A DNA stretch of 64,000 bases from the NCBI GenBank assembly GCA_951804985.1, contig OX638130.1, positions 123,641,593 to 123,705,592 of the forward strand, given 5' to 3'. Shown here one piece after another: positions 48,617-59,300 of the stretch (position 1 is the first letter of the stretch; each line of letters opens with the position of its first letter). Origin of the DNA: Dryomyza anilis. Taxonomy: Eukaryota > Arthropoda > Insecta > Diptera > Dryomyzidae. Under the pieces are notes generated by a model. The model saw only the letters and a program-made list of their open reading frames with translations. It did not search any database and was not told where the DNA came from. A program made the translations under genes and the position numbers.

Positions 48617-49021
48617 TTTGAATGGTACGAATTAATGCAACTGCTATTCGAAGTGAAGTGGAGTTTTTAGTATTGGGGGAAATACGTGTTTTCGGGTGGT
48701 TGTAGAATTAGCTTTAAATTCATGATATAACTGAAAGCACAGGACAAAAAGCACAAAACAATAAACAGAATTTGTCTTGTATTCAAAAGCTCTAGCTTGT
48801 ACTTTCTCGTATAGTATATGCACCTATATAAGGTTTATGTAGAGGTTTTACATTTTTTTTTTTTTCAGATTAAATTTTCAGTTCATTATTAATGCCAATT
48901 ATTGGTATCGTTCATATGCATAATATTAGTATTATTTATTTAAAATATTATTAAATGTGATATACAATGGGATATACACCAAAAATTTAAAAAAACACAT
49001 TTTTGACAGTGAAATTATATA

Positions 49022-49230
49022 TATCGTCGTTGTAAAACGAAAAGTCACCAAATACATTTTCAAAATACCAAATATTCATTTAAAAAAAAATCTTTATATA
49101 TCTGCCAATTTTTAATCGATGATCTTTTTAAAATTGCATCAATTACTTTTTATAATATTAATCAATAAACTCGAAATTTAAGTTTTTCATAAATATGTAT
49201 TTGGTAATAGTCCGTTCTAAAATGACGATA
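49022..49230. mobile_element. MITE with TIR tatcgtcgttgtaaaacg, copy 1
   Basis: The ends tatcgtcgttgtaaaacgaa and, inverted, tatcgtcattttagaacgga extend as TIRs of about 40 bp that include caccaaatacatttt. Inside are caattactttttataatatt and accaaatattcatttaaa, all shared with 55383-55636. Confidence 0.85.
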
Positions 49231-49394
49231 TTTATTTATTGTTTTAGATTGTGCTAGTTAAAAATATTTCTTTAAAATATTTCTTTAAATATATCTTAAA
49301 CAAAACTGAACTATATCACAATATACAGCGTTCATGGTTCATCGATAAATTTTAGAAAAACAAGAAATCATGGGGTTCGAATATGTGATATATC

Positions 49395-50201
49395 ATCACA
49401 GAAAAAAAATCATCTTTATGATGAATGTATTCATATATATTATGAATTTTTCACCAACCACCAGATTCATCATATTGATACCACCATTCATTAAATTACA
49501 TATTGATGAATACACTCATTATACATATGAAATTAATCGTACTATGAACATCATAGTGAAGATCGAAATATTCAATACAACGAATTTGAAACGTCATATT
49601 GATGAATTTGTTCATAATATTTATGAATATAATATTTTTGTACGAATTTAAAAAAAATAATTTTTAGAACATAATTTGAAAAAGAAGTGTTGTTGTAAAA
49701 ATTGTACTTAAAAAATAATAGAAAAAACATTTTTTAAATAAATTTTTTTAGAACTAATTTTTTTTAAATATATTTTTTATAAAAATAAATTTTTATTAAT
49801 ATACAGTTGTAATTTTAAATAAATATACTATAAAACATTTTACCAATTAATGCATATCGAGCAAGCATTATTTAAGAAATAATATACCAGAACTTTTTGA
49901 GAACAGAGAAGTACGGCAAAAAATGAACGAAAAATAAATATTTTGATTGAAATTTGGTTTAATGAACAGCATTCTTCAATATTTCATATTCTTCTTCATT
50001 AATATGATGAAACGTATTCTTCACATACAATTCATCACATTAAAGAACTCTTTTCGACAGTTACCAAGCGTTCTTCATTTTTATGATCGCATTCATAACA
50101 TTGATGTCGTTAGTAATTATAATTATGAATGGTTCTTCAATAAAATGAATCTTGATTTGAAAAACGGAATTCATTAATATGATGTACATTTTTTCTGTGA
50201 T
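49395..50201. mobile_element. TIR element with atcacagaaaaaa ends
   Basis: The ends are atcacagaaaaaaaatcatc and, inverted, atcacagaaaaaatgtacat. The inside holds many inverted ttcatNatatgaa and gatgaat words (49415-49630, 49970-50170) with an AT-rich centre, giving a large fold-back. Related words (ttcatattgttgaa, tcatcatcaatttgacg) also occur at 51790-51920. No coding capacity; the 93-codon frame at 49370-49651 follows the repeats. Confidence 0.75.
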
Positions 50202-50782
50202 CGAAGGTAATTTTATTGTCTAAAGCAATTCTGAAAATTGATACTAATTTATTAAGATATCCAATTTTTTTACGAGGTGTTGTCAGTAATATGCATCTCT
50301 TAAACACCCCATTTCTTAAATTAGGTGCAAAATAAGACATTTTTTATATAACATTTCTTATATTATTGAGTCATAGAATGATCCCATAATTTGAACAAAA
50401 ACTGTTACCATTTATTAAACAATCCTTCAAATCATTTGACGATACAATAACGAGAAAATATCTTTTTCCTATCTACAGTTTTTTCCTACTTCGTAAAGTT
50501 TTTAAGAAAATTGTAATAGATTTTTATATAAACGTAATTTTTCTTTTAGTTGTAAGGACTAATTAAAAATAAACTCAATAAAAAATCAACTAACTTCCAA
50601 CCTTTAGCCCAATTAGTGCAATTTACGCATTGATTTCAAATTTCAAGTGGTCATTGCCATTGCCATTGGCAAATGGCACTGACGGACAAACATATAGACA
50701 AACAAATGCTCTCGTTGCTCTTGTTATGAGGGCTATTAGTTTCATGTCTGACACCATGTTTAATTTATTTTACCAAATGGTT
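50202..50782. other. Non-coding stretch
   Basis: No gene recognised. Confidence 0.4.
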
Positions 50783-51464
50783 ATATCGTCACTATCATGC
50801 CAAAGGGGCGAATGTGCAATTTTTGACATTTGCGTTTTTTTACATTTTTGAATGTAGTTTTTCCTCAAGTATACTGTGCTAAAATCGCGTGTCGTTTTGT
50901 TGGATATATCTAGCCACAAAAGTCAAAACCAAAAGGGCGAATTTGAAAAATTGAAAATCTTGTCATGCCAAAAGGGCGAATCTTTCCTTTTTCGCCATAA
51001 TTATTTATTGGTACGAGATAAAATAGTAGTGTGAAGGCATTTATTGTTTGTTTTTAAAGCACCATTTTGCCAAACATTTTTTCCTGCAAATAACAAATGG
51101 CAAATTAATGTTTGACAAGTTGTTTAAGTAATGATGCAGATCGATAGGTGCTTTAAAAACAAACAATTAATTCCTTTACATCACTATTTTATTTTGAGCT
51201 AATAAAAAGTTATAGCATAAAAAACAAAAATATTTGCGTTTTGGTCAGGATATAGCCTCACAAAATTCGTATTTATTCAGTAAATTTTCCGAATCCAAAG
51301 ATATTTTATATACGTTATAATAATTCATGAATAAACCAAAATAACAAAAAAAATTGAAAAAAACTAAAATTTTGTAATTTTTAAAGCACTTCAAACTTTA
51401 AAATTTGATTTCCCAACATTTTTAAAAATGCACATTCGCCCCTTTGGCATGACAGTGACGATAT
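50783..51464. mobile_element. MITE with atatcgtcact TIRs, near-complete
   Basis: Outer ends read atatcgtcactatcatgcc and, inverted, atatcgtcactgtcatgcc, then caaaggggcgaatgtgca on both sides. The inside repeats tgccaaaagggcgaat and has inverted gcaccNNcgat and ctttaaaaacaaacaat arms like those at 18056-18894. It is 682 bp and non-coding. Use of the same motif in outer and subterminal positions suggests subterminal binding sites for a transposase. Confidence 0.86.
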
Positions 51465-51992
51465 GTGAACAGAAAACACGTTGGGCATGGAATGCTTTCG
51501 ACTTTAATAGGATACGGATGTTGGTTATGTATAAGAAATAAATACTGGAAAAAATTTGAAAAGAATTTGTGGCAGTGTTTTGTAATACATTTTTTATATT
51601 CCCTATATTTTATAAAATCTATTTTGTTTTAATTATGTAATTTTGTTGCTTCGTAATTACAGTGCCTTAACCCTAAAACTGCCAACATCTAAACGCAAAG
51701 AATTTACTATACGTAGCTAACGCTCGGCAGACAAACCTAGGAAGTCTACGTTGTCTTACAGTATCCATTAATTACACCGAACAAAACAAAACCTTCTTCA
51801 TATTGTTGAATTTTGATCTTTAAACGATGATTCATTGCATTGAATACAATTCATAATATTGATCACTACAAACCAACAATGTTTCATCATCAATTTGACG
51901 ACCGACTGCAAAAGTCTTCCTCAATATAAGAAACTGTATGCGAAAACTACATTACATCATATTTATGAAAAAATACATTAGACACCAAATAT
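51465..51992. other. Non-coding stretch
   Basis: 51780-51930 contains ttcatcataa-like words related to the element at 49395-50201, possibly a decayed fragment. Nothing else is recognised. Confidence 0.45.
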
Positions 51993-52628
51993 ATGTACAT
52001 TAGACTGATTCAAACTTGTATGAAAAATCTAAAACTATTTTTTCTTTCGCTCCGTATCGACTTTCTGAAACTAGGACCTTTTATATCTTATTTTATTTCA
52101 ATCAAAATATATTATTTTTTAGGCTAGCCCTAGTGCATACTTTTAGTATTTACTAATAAAACGATATCTAAAAATATAAGAGAGACATATCAATTTAAAG
52201 ATAATTGTATGTGCAATAATACAAAAATGTTATCCCAAACTTGTTAAAATAAAATTAGAAAAATTTCGACCGTTAAAATTACTATAGTAAAGAAAAGTCG
52301 ACATTTTTAGTGTTTGGCAAGTCATCAAATTTTAACGGTTAACTAAAAATTTATAGTTTTAAAAACCATAATTTCAGTAAGTGCTTCTAAATTAAATAAA
52401 ACAACAAAATTGAATGATATCTTTTTATACTTGGTGTAACAATAATTTAATTGAAAATAGTCATTAAAAGCTCAAAAATGTCCTTAAAGCTCTTTGCGCA
52501 ATATCACAGGATCACTTTTTTTTGGGTTTTAAAAGCTTCTTCTCAGTTTCAGAGGTCCTAGTTTCAGAAAGTCAACGCGGAGCGAATCATTTTAAAGTTT
52601 TCTGTTTTTGAATCAGTCTAATGTACAT
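51993..52628. mobile_element. MITE with long TIRs (cattagactgattcaaa)
   Basis: The left end atgtacattagactgattca is mirrored at the right. Similarity continues for about 80 bp through ttcgctccg and gactttctgaaactaggacc. TA stands at both borders, consistent with a TA duplication. The centre is AT-rich and non-coding. Confidence 0.85.
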
Positions 52629-52859
52629 CATATTAACAAATTTTTCAAATTGCAATTGAAATATTTATTATTTTCGTAAATATTTTGTCATATTTATATA
52701 GAATTTCCCAACATGCATAAATTCGCAAAATGTTTTGTAATCTATTTATTTGTAATGACAACTTTTCATTAATTAAAAAAATTATGAAAAATATATTTTA
52801 AAAATAATTTTAATTTTTTTTTTTTTTCTGAAAAATTTATTTAAAAAATTATTTAATTT

Positions 52860-53620
52860 TTATTTTTCAAAAAATTTATAAATTATTTTTTATTTCCGAA
52901 AAAGTTTAATTTTTTTTCGATTTTTTAAAATTTTAAACAAAATTTGTTTTTTTGACAAAAAGTTTTTTTTAATATTTTTTTTCTAAAATTTTTTTGAGAT
53001 TTTTTTGAAATAGTATTTTTTGAATGTTCAAGAAAAAACAAAATTTTATTTTTTGACAATTTTTTCTTTTTTTCGAGAAAAAAAAAATATTTTTTTCAGA
53101 ATTTTTTATGAATTAATATTTTTTTCAGAATTTTTTATGAATTAAAAAAAAAATGGAAATAATAAAAATCTGTATAACTCATTTATTTCGAAAAAAGTTT
53201 TTTTATTTTTTTTTTATTTTAAAAACAAAATTTAATTTTTTGACAAATTCAAAAATTTTTTTTTATTTCCGAAAAAGTTTAATTTTTTTTCGATTTTTTT
53301 TAATTTTAAACAAAATTTGTTTTTTTGACAAAAAGTTTTTTTAATTATTTTGTTCTATATTTTTTTTTTGAGATTTTTTTGAAATATACTTTTTTTAATT
53401 TTCAAGAAAAAAACAAAATTTAATTTTTTGACAATTTTTTATTTTTTTCGAAAAAAAAATATATTTTTTAGAATTTTTTATGAAATATACTTCTTTTTTA
53501 ATTTAAAAATAAAATGTTGGGAATAATAAAAATCTGTATAACTCATTTTTTTATTTTTTTTTTATTTTAAAAACAAAATTTTATTTTTTGACAAATTCAA
53601 AAAAATATTTTTTTTTGTTT
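52860..53620. repeat. About 370-bp T-rich tandem repeat, 2 copies
   Basis: The words tatttccgaaaaagtttaat and aatttgtttttttgacaaaa recur at 52891/53264 and about 52940/53312. A later part, ggNaataataaaaatctgta, recurs at about 53153 and 53519. A third copy starts but stops early. Composition is extremely T-rich, so the assembly here may be uncertain. Confidence 0.8.
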
Positions 53621-53907
53621 CATATATTTTTTTCGAAATATACATAAAAAAAGTGTCTGACATTTTTTTTCATGATAATTTGTTTTATTTTTTCAAAAAA
53701 ATATTTGAACATTTTTTTTTTTCAAGTCAAAATTTGTTTTTCTTCTTTCGCAATTTTTTTTTTTTTTGAAAAATTCAAAATAAAAAAATAGTCGAACAAT
53801 ATTTTTTTTTATTTCAAATTAAGTAATTAGTTTTCATCAGTTTCGATATTTTGCACCGAAATCGGAACTGCGATTTTCCGATATTCTAAAGGGTTTTAGT
53901 CCCTGTT
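53621..53907. other. T-rich non-coding stretch
   Basis: Low-complexity continuation of the preceding repeat. Nothing further recognised. Confidence 0.4.
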
Positions 53908-54600
53908 TATACCCTACACCTAAGAGGTACAGGGTATATTAACTTTGTGCATATATTGTAAAGCCCCTTAGGAGGCGTGTCCGGTATGGAAAAGTATGTA
54001 TATTCTTGATCAGCATCACTACCTGAGTCCGTTTAGACATGTTCGTCTGTCTGTCCGTCTTGCTGTCCGAATACAGAAAAACTTGAGAAATACTGATCAG
54101 AATGCGATGAAATTTCATCTCAATATATTTTAGCAAACAGTAGGAACTGAGTTTGAAAATGAGCCAAATCGGTCAACGGACACGCCCACCTCCCATACAA
54201 GTCACTTTCATATAACTCTTTCGGAACTAATAACTCGAAAAGTATTCAAGGTATAGTTATAAAATTTAAAACGTATTGTTATAATTCATACAAAAATATG
54301 TGGTCCAAAAATGTGAGTGATACGCCCACCTTTTTTTTCATTATTTCCCGGGTTTTCATAGTGGAAATTTGAACCGTAAATTATTAAAATCAAATCTATG
54401 AAATGTTATCCTTACAAAATTTTTGAATATCAATTTTTTAAATTATGGGGATATAAGATGTAAATTTCTGATATGTGAATAATATTCTGAGGGTGGGGAG
54501 GTTCAGTATAATTAAAAACTTTCCATAGTCGGGCCCGACCGACTATAAAAGTCCGCCCATGTGACCGAACTTACCCATGTGACCTAACTTTCCCAACTTG
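53908..54600 (+). mobile_element. DINE-1-like Helitron-related element
   Basis: It starts with a hairpin accctacacctaagaggtac then agggt. It continues with aagccccttaggaggcgtgt, ccggtatggaaaagtatgta, tattcttgatcagcatcac, a gtctgtctgtccgtcttgct run, caacggacacgcccacctcc and ctttcggaactaataactcg. Towards the 3' end lies the palindrome gtcgggcccgac (54528-54539). This matches the order of Drosophila DINE-1/INE-1 and mini-me elements, which are non-autonomous Helitron relatives. Non-coding. Confidence 0.85.
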
Positions 54601-54757
54601 TTTTAATTCAATTAATGAAATATTCCATATGATAAATCTGGTAGTTGGAGTAAATATTCATAATATTGATGAATAAAATAATTATTTTGAAGAATTAGTT
54701 TTTCTTTGAATGCAGTTTGTTTTCGGAAACAATAACTACAGGACCCATATATATATA

Positions 54758-54950
54758 TTTTTTTTTTTTTTTTTGGAATATCTACTAAGATCCACAGCAC
54801 TCAGACAGACTATATCCATTGTACTGTGAAATCTATTCCCTACGATTTTGTGGTTAATATCACCACGAGCGCCCATGCCCAAGCCGGGATTCGAACCCGA
54901 GACCTTCAGAATGCAAGTCCAGCGCGCTACCTCTGGACTGCTGAGGCCGG
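54758..54950 (-). mobile_element. tRNA-derived SINE, minus strand
   Basis: On the minus strand it starts gccggcctcagcagtccaga, with an A-box-like gaggtagcgcgctgg and a B box ggttcgaatcc (54886-54897 on plus). A unique body (gcatgggcgctcgtggtg, atctactNagatNc) follows, ending in a run of 20 A (t run at 54758-54775 on plus). atatatat flanks both sides and is a plausible target-site duplication. It is a different family from the SINE at 20187. Confidence 0.85.
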
Positions 54951-55382
54951 CTATATATATTGGTTGTAGCTTGTATGTTTTGTATCAAATTAGGATTGAC
55001 TTAGGATAAAATTGATTTAGTTTGCATTCATTTTGATCACTCCCACATTTTGTAAGGAATGAAAACGTAAATTTCAGTTTTACTTTTCAAGAACGAGCAT
55101 TTTTCGCACCGATTTTAGACATTTCTGTTACATCAAAATATTTTACTGCTTTTACCCTACTAGAGTAGATATTTATCCTATTAAGAAGACATGGACAGAT
55201 AACCACTTTTGTAATACCTTGCTGGATATAAAATATTTTATTGGTTTTTATTCCGTACAAAATTTAGTTCCTCCACAAAGTAGGGTGGGACAATTATTTC
55301 ATAATAGTATTTGTCTTTTAAATAAATCGACTATTTGGCTAGATTTTTCAAAAAATATAAAGTACCTACCTATTTAACATCA
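54951..55382. other. Non-coding stretch
   Basis: No gene recognised. Confidence 0.4.
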
Positions 55383-55636
55383 TATCGTCGTTGTAGAACG
55401 AAAAATCACCAAATACATTTTCAAAATACCAAATATTCATTTACAAAAATCTGTATATATCTGTCAATTTTATGATCTCAATTTTCTTACCACATGATAA
55501 GAAAACGTAAATCTATCAATTGATATTTCAACTTTATAAATACATCAATTACTTTTTATAATATTAGTCAACCAACTCGAAATTTTAGTTTTTCAAAAAA
55601 ATGTATTTGGTGACTTCTCGTTCTACAACGATGATA
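55383..55636. mobile_element. MITE with TIR tatcgtcgttgtagaacg, copy 2
   Basis: Better preserved copy of the family at 49022-49230. Left end tatcgtcgttgtagaacgaa, right end inverted tatcatcgttgtagaacgag, each followed by Ntcaccaaatacatttt. It is 254 bp and non-coding. Confidence 0.9.
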
Positions 55637-56229
55637 TATACTATTTATTGTATTCGTGTATATGGTAATAGAACTCCACCAATGTACGCAACCATACAAT
55701 GTGTCCAAGTGAAAGTGTCTACTAACTACCGACATGGCATGACTTTAGATATAAATTCTATTTATTTCACATACACAGAAGTCGTTAATCTGCTCAATCG
55801 ATGCCATCCATGCAGTAAATACAGGCCTCGTCTCGACTCGACTCGCTCGACTGTCAGTTGTCTGATGGATAGAGCAACAACAGTATCAAGGCACACAGCA
55901 CCGTTGACTGCAAGTGTCCTAATGTCCATGGTGCTCGTTGGGCTCTACAGCGCCCTTTTTGCTGCTACTCCTGCTGCTGCTGCTGCTAGGGCATAATTTA
56001 CGTACGTCGTGTTCGAAATATATGTGCGTAGAGGGAATATCCAAGGCAGTGCGCAGAGTGCCATCAAATCAATGCAAATCTAAGCCAATGTCCGTGGAAG
56101 ACGACCAGGCCAGCTTAAAGTCCATATCCGGATCATTATCGAAACGCACATAATTTAACGTTGTCAGATCATAAAATTACTGCAAGCCTTTCTATATTGA
56201 GGTACATAGAGTTCTATAGATTAAGACAG
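55637..56229. other. Unique stretch with CTG run
   Basis: Mixed composition, with overlapping open frames created in part by (ctg)n at 55965-55990. One plus-strand frame runs to a stop at 56153 and would encode a Leu-run followed by a Ser/Lys-rich tail, but it has no ATG before the Leu-run. Not supported as a gene. Confidence 0.4.
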
Positions 56230-57265
56230 AGAATGGACAGAATTGAAGTGAGAAATATGCTCGTTAAACAACCTTTAATGGTCTTGTTTTAAAGGCTTTT
56301 TATACAACATTTGAAATTATATCGCATTTTTATATACAAAAACCGGAAATATACATTTTTTTAAATAACAAAACCTAGTAAAAATCTGTAAGACTATTAG
56401 ATCTTGGTTTTAAGTTTTGAATTTTGCAGTTTTTTTTTTCCAGTTATTATTTTAGTATGAAGAACACTTGAAAAACTATATATTTGTTTAAAGTTATATG
56501 TCCGAGTCAGATTTGAGTTGATGAGAGAAATATCCACGTTATGCATGATGTAAAAGCCTTTTTATTTTCATTTATACTCTTTTAAAGTCTCATTTTAGTA
56601 TAAATACCACAAAAAAAAACTGTAAGAGTTTCATTTTCGGGTCTTTGAAGTACAACCACTAACAAACTGTTCATGTTTTACAGCTAAAAGTGAAAATTTA
56701 TAAAAAATCGAGTTGAAATAGTTGAAATGGATCAGTCCCAACCCCTGTACATGATGTCGAATACCTCGAACACCATTTAAAAAATGCGATCTCTTTGAGG
56801 ACCACTTGGAAAACTTAATTTTTTTTTATAAAATTTGAGTTTTTGAGAGAAATATCGACGTTATTCATAATTTAAAAACGTTTATAATTACGTTTATATT
56901 CTTTTAAAGTCTCATTTCAGTCTAAGACCACAGAAAGAAGAAACAGTGATATCCAAAATAAAGAAAAAAGTGGCATTTGGGATTTTTGAACTACAACCAC
57001 TAACAAATTGTTCAAGTTCTATAGCTAAAACTGAAATGGCTTAAAAATCGAGTTGATATTGTAATGGATCAGTCCCATGTTAATGAGTGGAATGCCTCGA
57101 ACACCACTTCAAAATTAGGTTCTCCTTTACAACTTTGTACCATTTTTTGTAATTTTGGATGTCTGTGCCTCTTTTAATAGAAATCGAACTAGATGAGTCT
57201 CAACCCCCCCGTAATGATGTGGACTGCCTCAAACACCACCTTAAAAACTCGATCGCATTTTCAAT
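56230..57265. repeat. Diverged 337-bp tandem repeat, about 3-4 copies
   Basis: atggatcagtcccaNNNN recurs at 56727 and 57064, and tgagtctcaaccccccc at about 57195 begins a third, shortened unit. Each unit holds tttgagttNNtgagagaaat, tcttttaaagtctcatttNa, gaactacaaccactaacaaa and cctcgaacaccaNNt. Earlier decayed units reach back to about 56230. Confidence 0.82.
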
Positions 57266-57926
57266 TTGCGAGCTCTTTTCGGTACACTAAATGCTACTTC
57301 AACCTGTTCCATAAAACCCACCATACTAGCCCACCACACACATGTTCGTTGTTTTTCTCTTTAGTTTTGCATTTATTTTCGGTGACGTGGCTGTCCGATT
57401 TTTAATCAGTCATGATACCCAACATCGCCTCGACTGTCGGAAATCAACAAAACGGATTAAACTTCCGTGAGAATTTGGCATCAATTTAACACCTGTGTTT
57501 ACCAATTACAATTCCGGTTTGACTGTGCGTCTCTGACACCATCATCATCAGTTCTATCAACAGAACCTTCTCCAAATGTTCGGAACCCCCCCCCCCCCCC
57601 CCCCCTCCATTTTGATGGACGTACTGATGGAAATAATTTTCATTTATTGTTCGTAGTTTTGTTTTGTAAATGTTAAAGTTTTTGTTTCTGTTGTTGTTTT
57701 ATTATTGTTGTTGTTGTTGGTCAAAAAAGGGTTGCCTCAATGTTGAGGCTCTGTGCTGCGATTGTCGGTCGATGTGGCATTCGTGGCATGTTTCGTATTC
57801 GTCATCAGTTTCCGCCGCCCAAGCAGGCACTCAAAATATTTAACGCCCGGCTGCACTAACTAATTTGCAGCCGCCGCTGATTTTTACTTTTTTTTCTCTC
57901 GTGTTTTTTTTTTGTTTGTTTTTCAG
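57266..57926. other. Non-coding stretch with poly-C run
   Basis: It contains a run of 20 C at 57586-57605. Immediately before the candidate exon there is a long pyrimidine tract ending tttgtttgtttttcag. Confidence 0.55.
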
Positions 57927-58094
57927 TTTTCTTCACGTCCCGTTCACGTCACCGAATACCACAAGAACTCGGACACGTTCAGCAACACCACCCGGTTTCG
58001 CGTTGTTTTCAACTCACGCCTGAGTTGCGTTGATGACGCTAATCGGGCGGTGCGTTTAAGTGATGAGCTACGCCTGGCACTCGGCGCGGATTAA
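57927..58094 (+). CDS. Candidate terminal coding exon
   Basis: A strong acceptor (long T tract then ttttcag, ending 57926) is followed by 55 codons to a taa at 58092-58094. The stretch is much richer in GC than its surroundings and has a third-position bias to C and G (ACC, CGC, GTC, CTG), as expected of fly coding DNA. The peptide includes HVTEYHKNSDTFSNTTRFRV, NSRLSC and a charged end LSDELRLALGAD. I do not recognise it. No upstream exon can be linked, so this could be the last exon of a gene with a long intron, or a chance open stretch. Confidence 0.35.
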   Translation, partial: FSSRPVHVTEYHKNSDTFSNTTRFRVVFNSRLSCVDDANRAVRLSDELRLALGAD

Positions 58095-58494
58095 TTTTAT
58101 ATCGTTAGGACGTCAGGACAGCGGTACAAACGTGGTGTTTTTTTATTATAGTTAAAGATTGTATGTACAAACTGTATTTGACTGTATTAAGTGGAAAAAG
58201 TAAATATTCATTATTTCGAAATTACAAATATACAATATTTTTTCGTACTAATTTTTAGGACATTTAAAACTTTGAATGTTTCTATTTCAGAGTGAGTGAT
58301 ACCACCTAATTGCCTCGATTTATATACTAAATACGAAGTTTACAATAATTTCGATTTTATTATAAATTGATTTGATTTTAATAAAAATAATATTTCTTTT
58401 AAATCTGTAAAAAAAATACACATTCGTAACATATATTGGATTTATTTCTGAATGTTATGAAAAGTCGGTGCATGTAAATTTCTCTGAAAGTCAT
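58095..58494. other. Non-coding AT-rich stretch
   Basis: Possible 3' flank of the candidate exon. No further signal seen. Confidence 0.4.
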
Positions 58495-59300
58495 TACACC
58501 GAAAGGTATTTCTTTCGAGGGCATTTTCCCGAATGGTACACTTTCTCGAACGGCCATTTCCTCGAACGACCTAATTGGACATTTCCCCGTAATGCGCATT
58601 TTCCCGAAATTGACATTTCCCCGAAATGCACATTGAAACATTTCCCCGAATGAACATTTCCCCGAATTAACATTTCCCCGATTCGACATTGCCCCGAAAT
58701 AGACACTTCCCCAAAATGGATGTATCCGCTATCGATTACCTCCATTACCCCTAAATGTATTTCCTCCGAATGCATTTTCCTGAAGGGGACACTTCCCCGA
58801 ATGGTCATTTCCCAAACGGCCATTTCCCCGAAATGGACATTTCCTTGAACGGACACTTCTCCGAATGGACATTTCTCGGAAGGGATATTTCCCCGAACGA
58901 CCATTTCACCAATTGGACATTTCCCCGAAATGGACACCTCCCCGAAATCAACACCTCCCAGAAATGAACATTTTCCCAAAATGGACATTTCCCCGAAATG
59001 CGTTTTTTCCCGAATGGACATTCCCCAAACGATCATTTCCTCGAATGTAAATTTAGCAGAAATTGACACCACCACGAAATGAACATTTCGCCAAAATGGA
59101 CCTTTCGCCAAATAGACATTTCCATGAACGGCCACTTCTCCGAATGGACATTTCCCCGAAATTTACATTTCCCCTCAAATTGAAATTTCTCCAAATGCAC
59201 ATTTCCCCGAATCAACATTTTCCCGAATGAACATTTCCCCGATTGGACATTTACCCGATTGTACATTGCCCTGAAATGGACACTTCCTCAAAATGGATAT
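58495..59300. repeat. 16-18-bp minisatellite (acatttccccgaatgg)n
   Basis: About 45 units of acatttccccgaaNNgg, variable in length by one or two bases, so no frame is constant. A minus-strand frame of 213 codons (58494-59135) runs through it, reading GNVHFGEMSISGK-like repeats. I judge it a by-product of stop-poor repeats. Single units in the opposite orientation (tttcggggaaatg) occur at 59465-59540. A short duplicate ending atccgctatcgaN is seen at about 58724 and 59300. Confidence 0.92.

Larger units (their letters stand above)
44100..48790 (+). repeat. Segmental duplication, unit 2
   Basis: Second unit of the duplication described for 41150-44100. It is longer because it gained a DINE-1-like fragment, a TGATCA-rich TIR element (45855-46275) and a TACGAA-rich TIR element (46571-47231), all between the exon-like block and the gene. 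Confidence 0.83.

Noticed and set aside
54880..54950. Functional tRNA gene on minus strand
   Set aside because: B box is perfect but the head is SINE-like, followed by a non-tRNA body, A tail and target duplication.
55601..56153. 131-codon frame and a Leu-run signal-peptide-like frame
   Set aside because: The Leu/Ala runs come from a (ctg)n repeat. The Leu-run frame has an upstream stop and no ATG. The first frame starts inside a MITE terminus.
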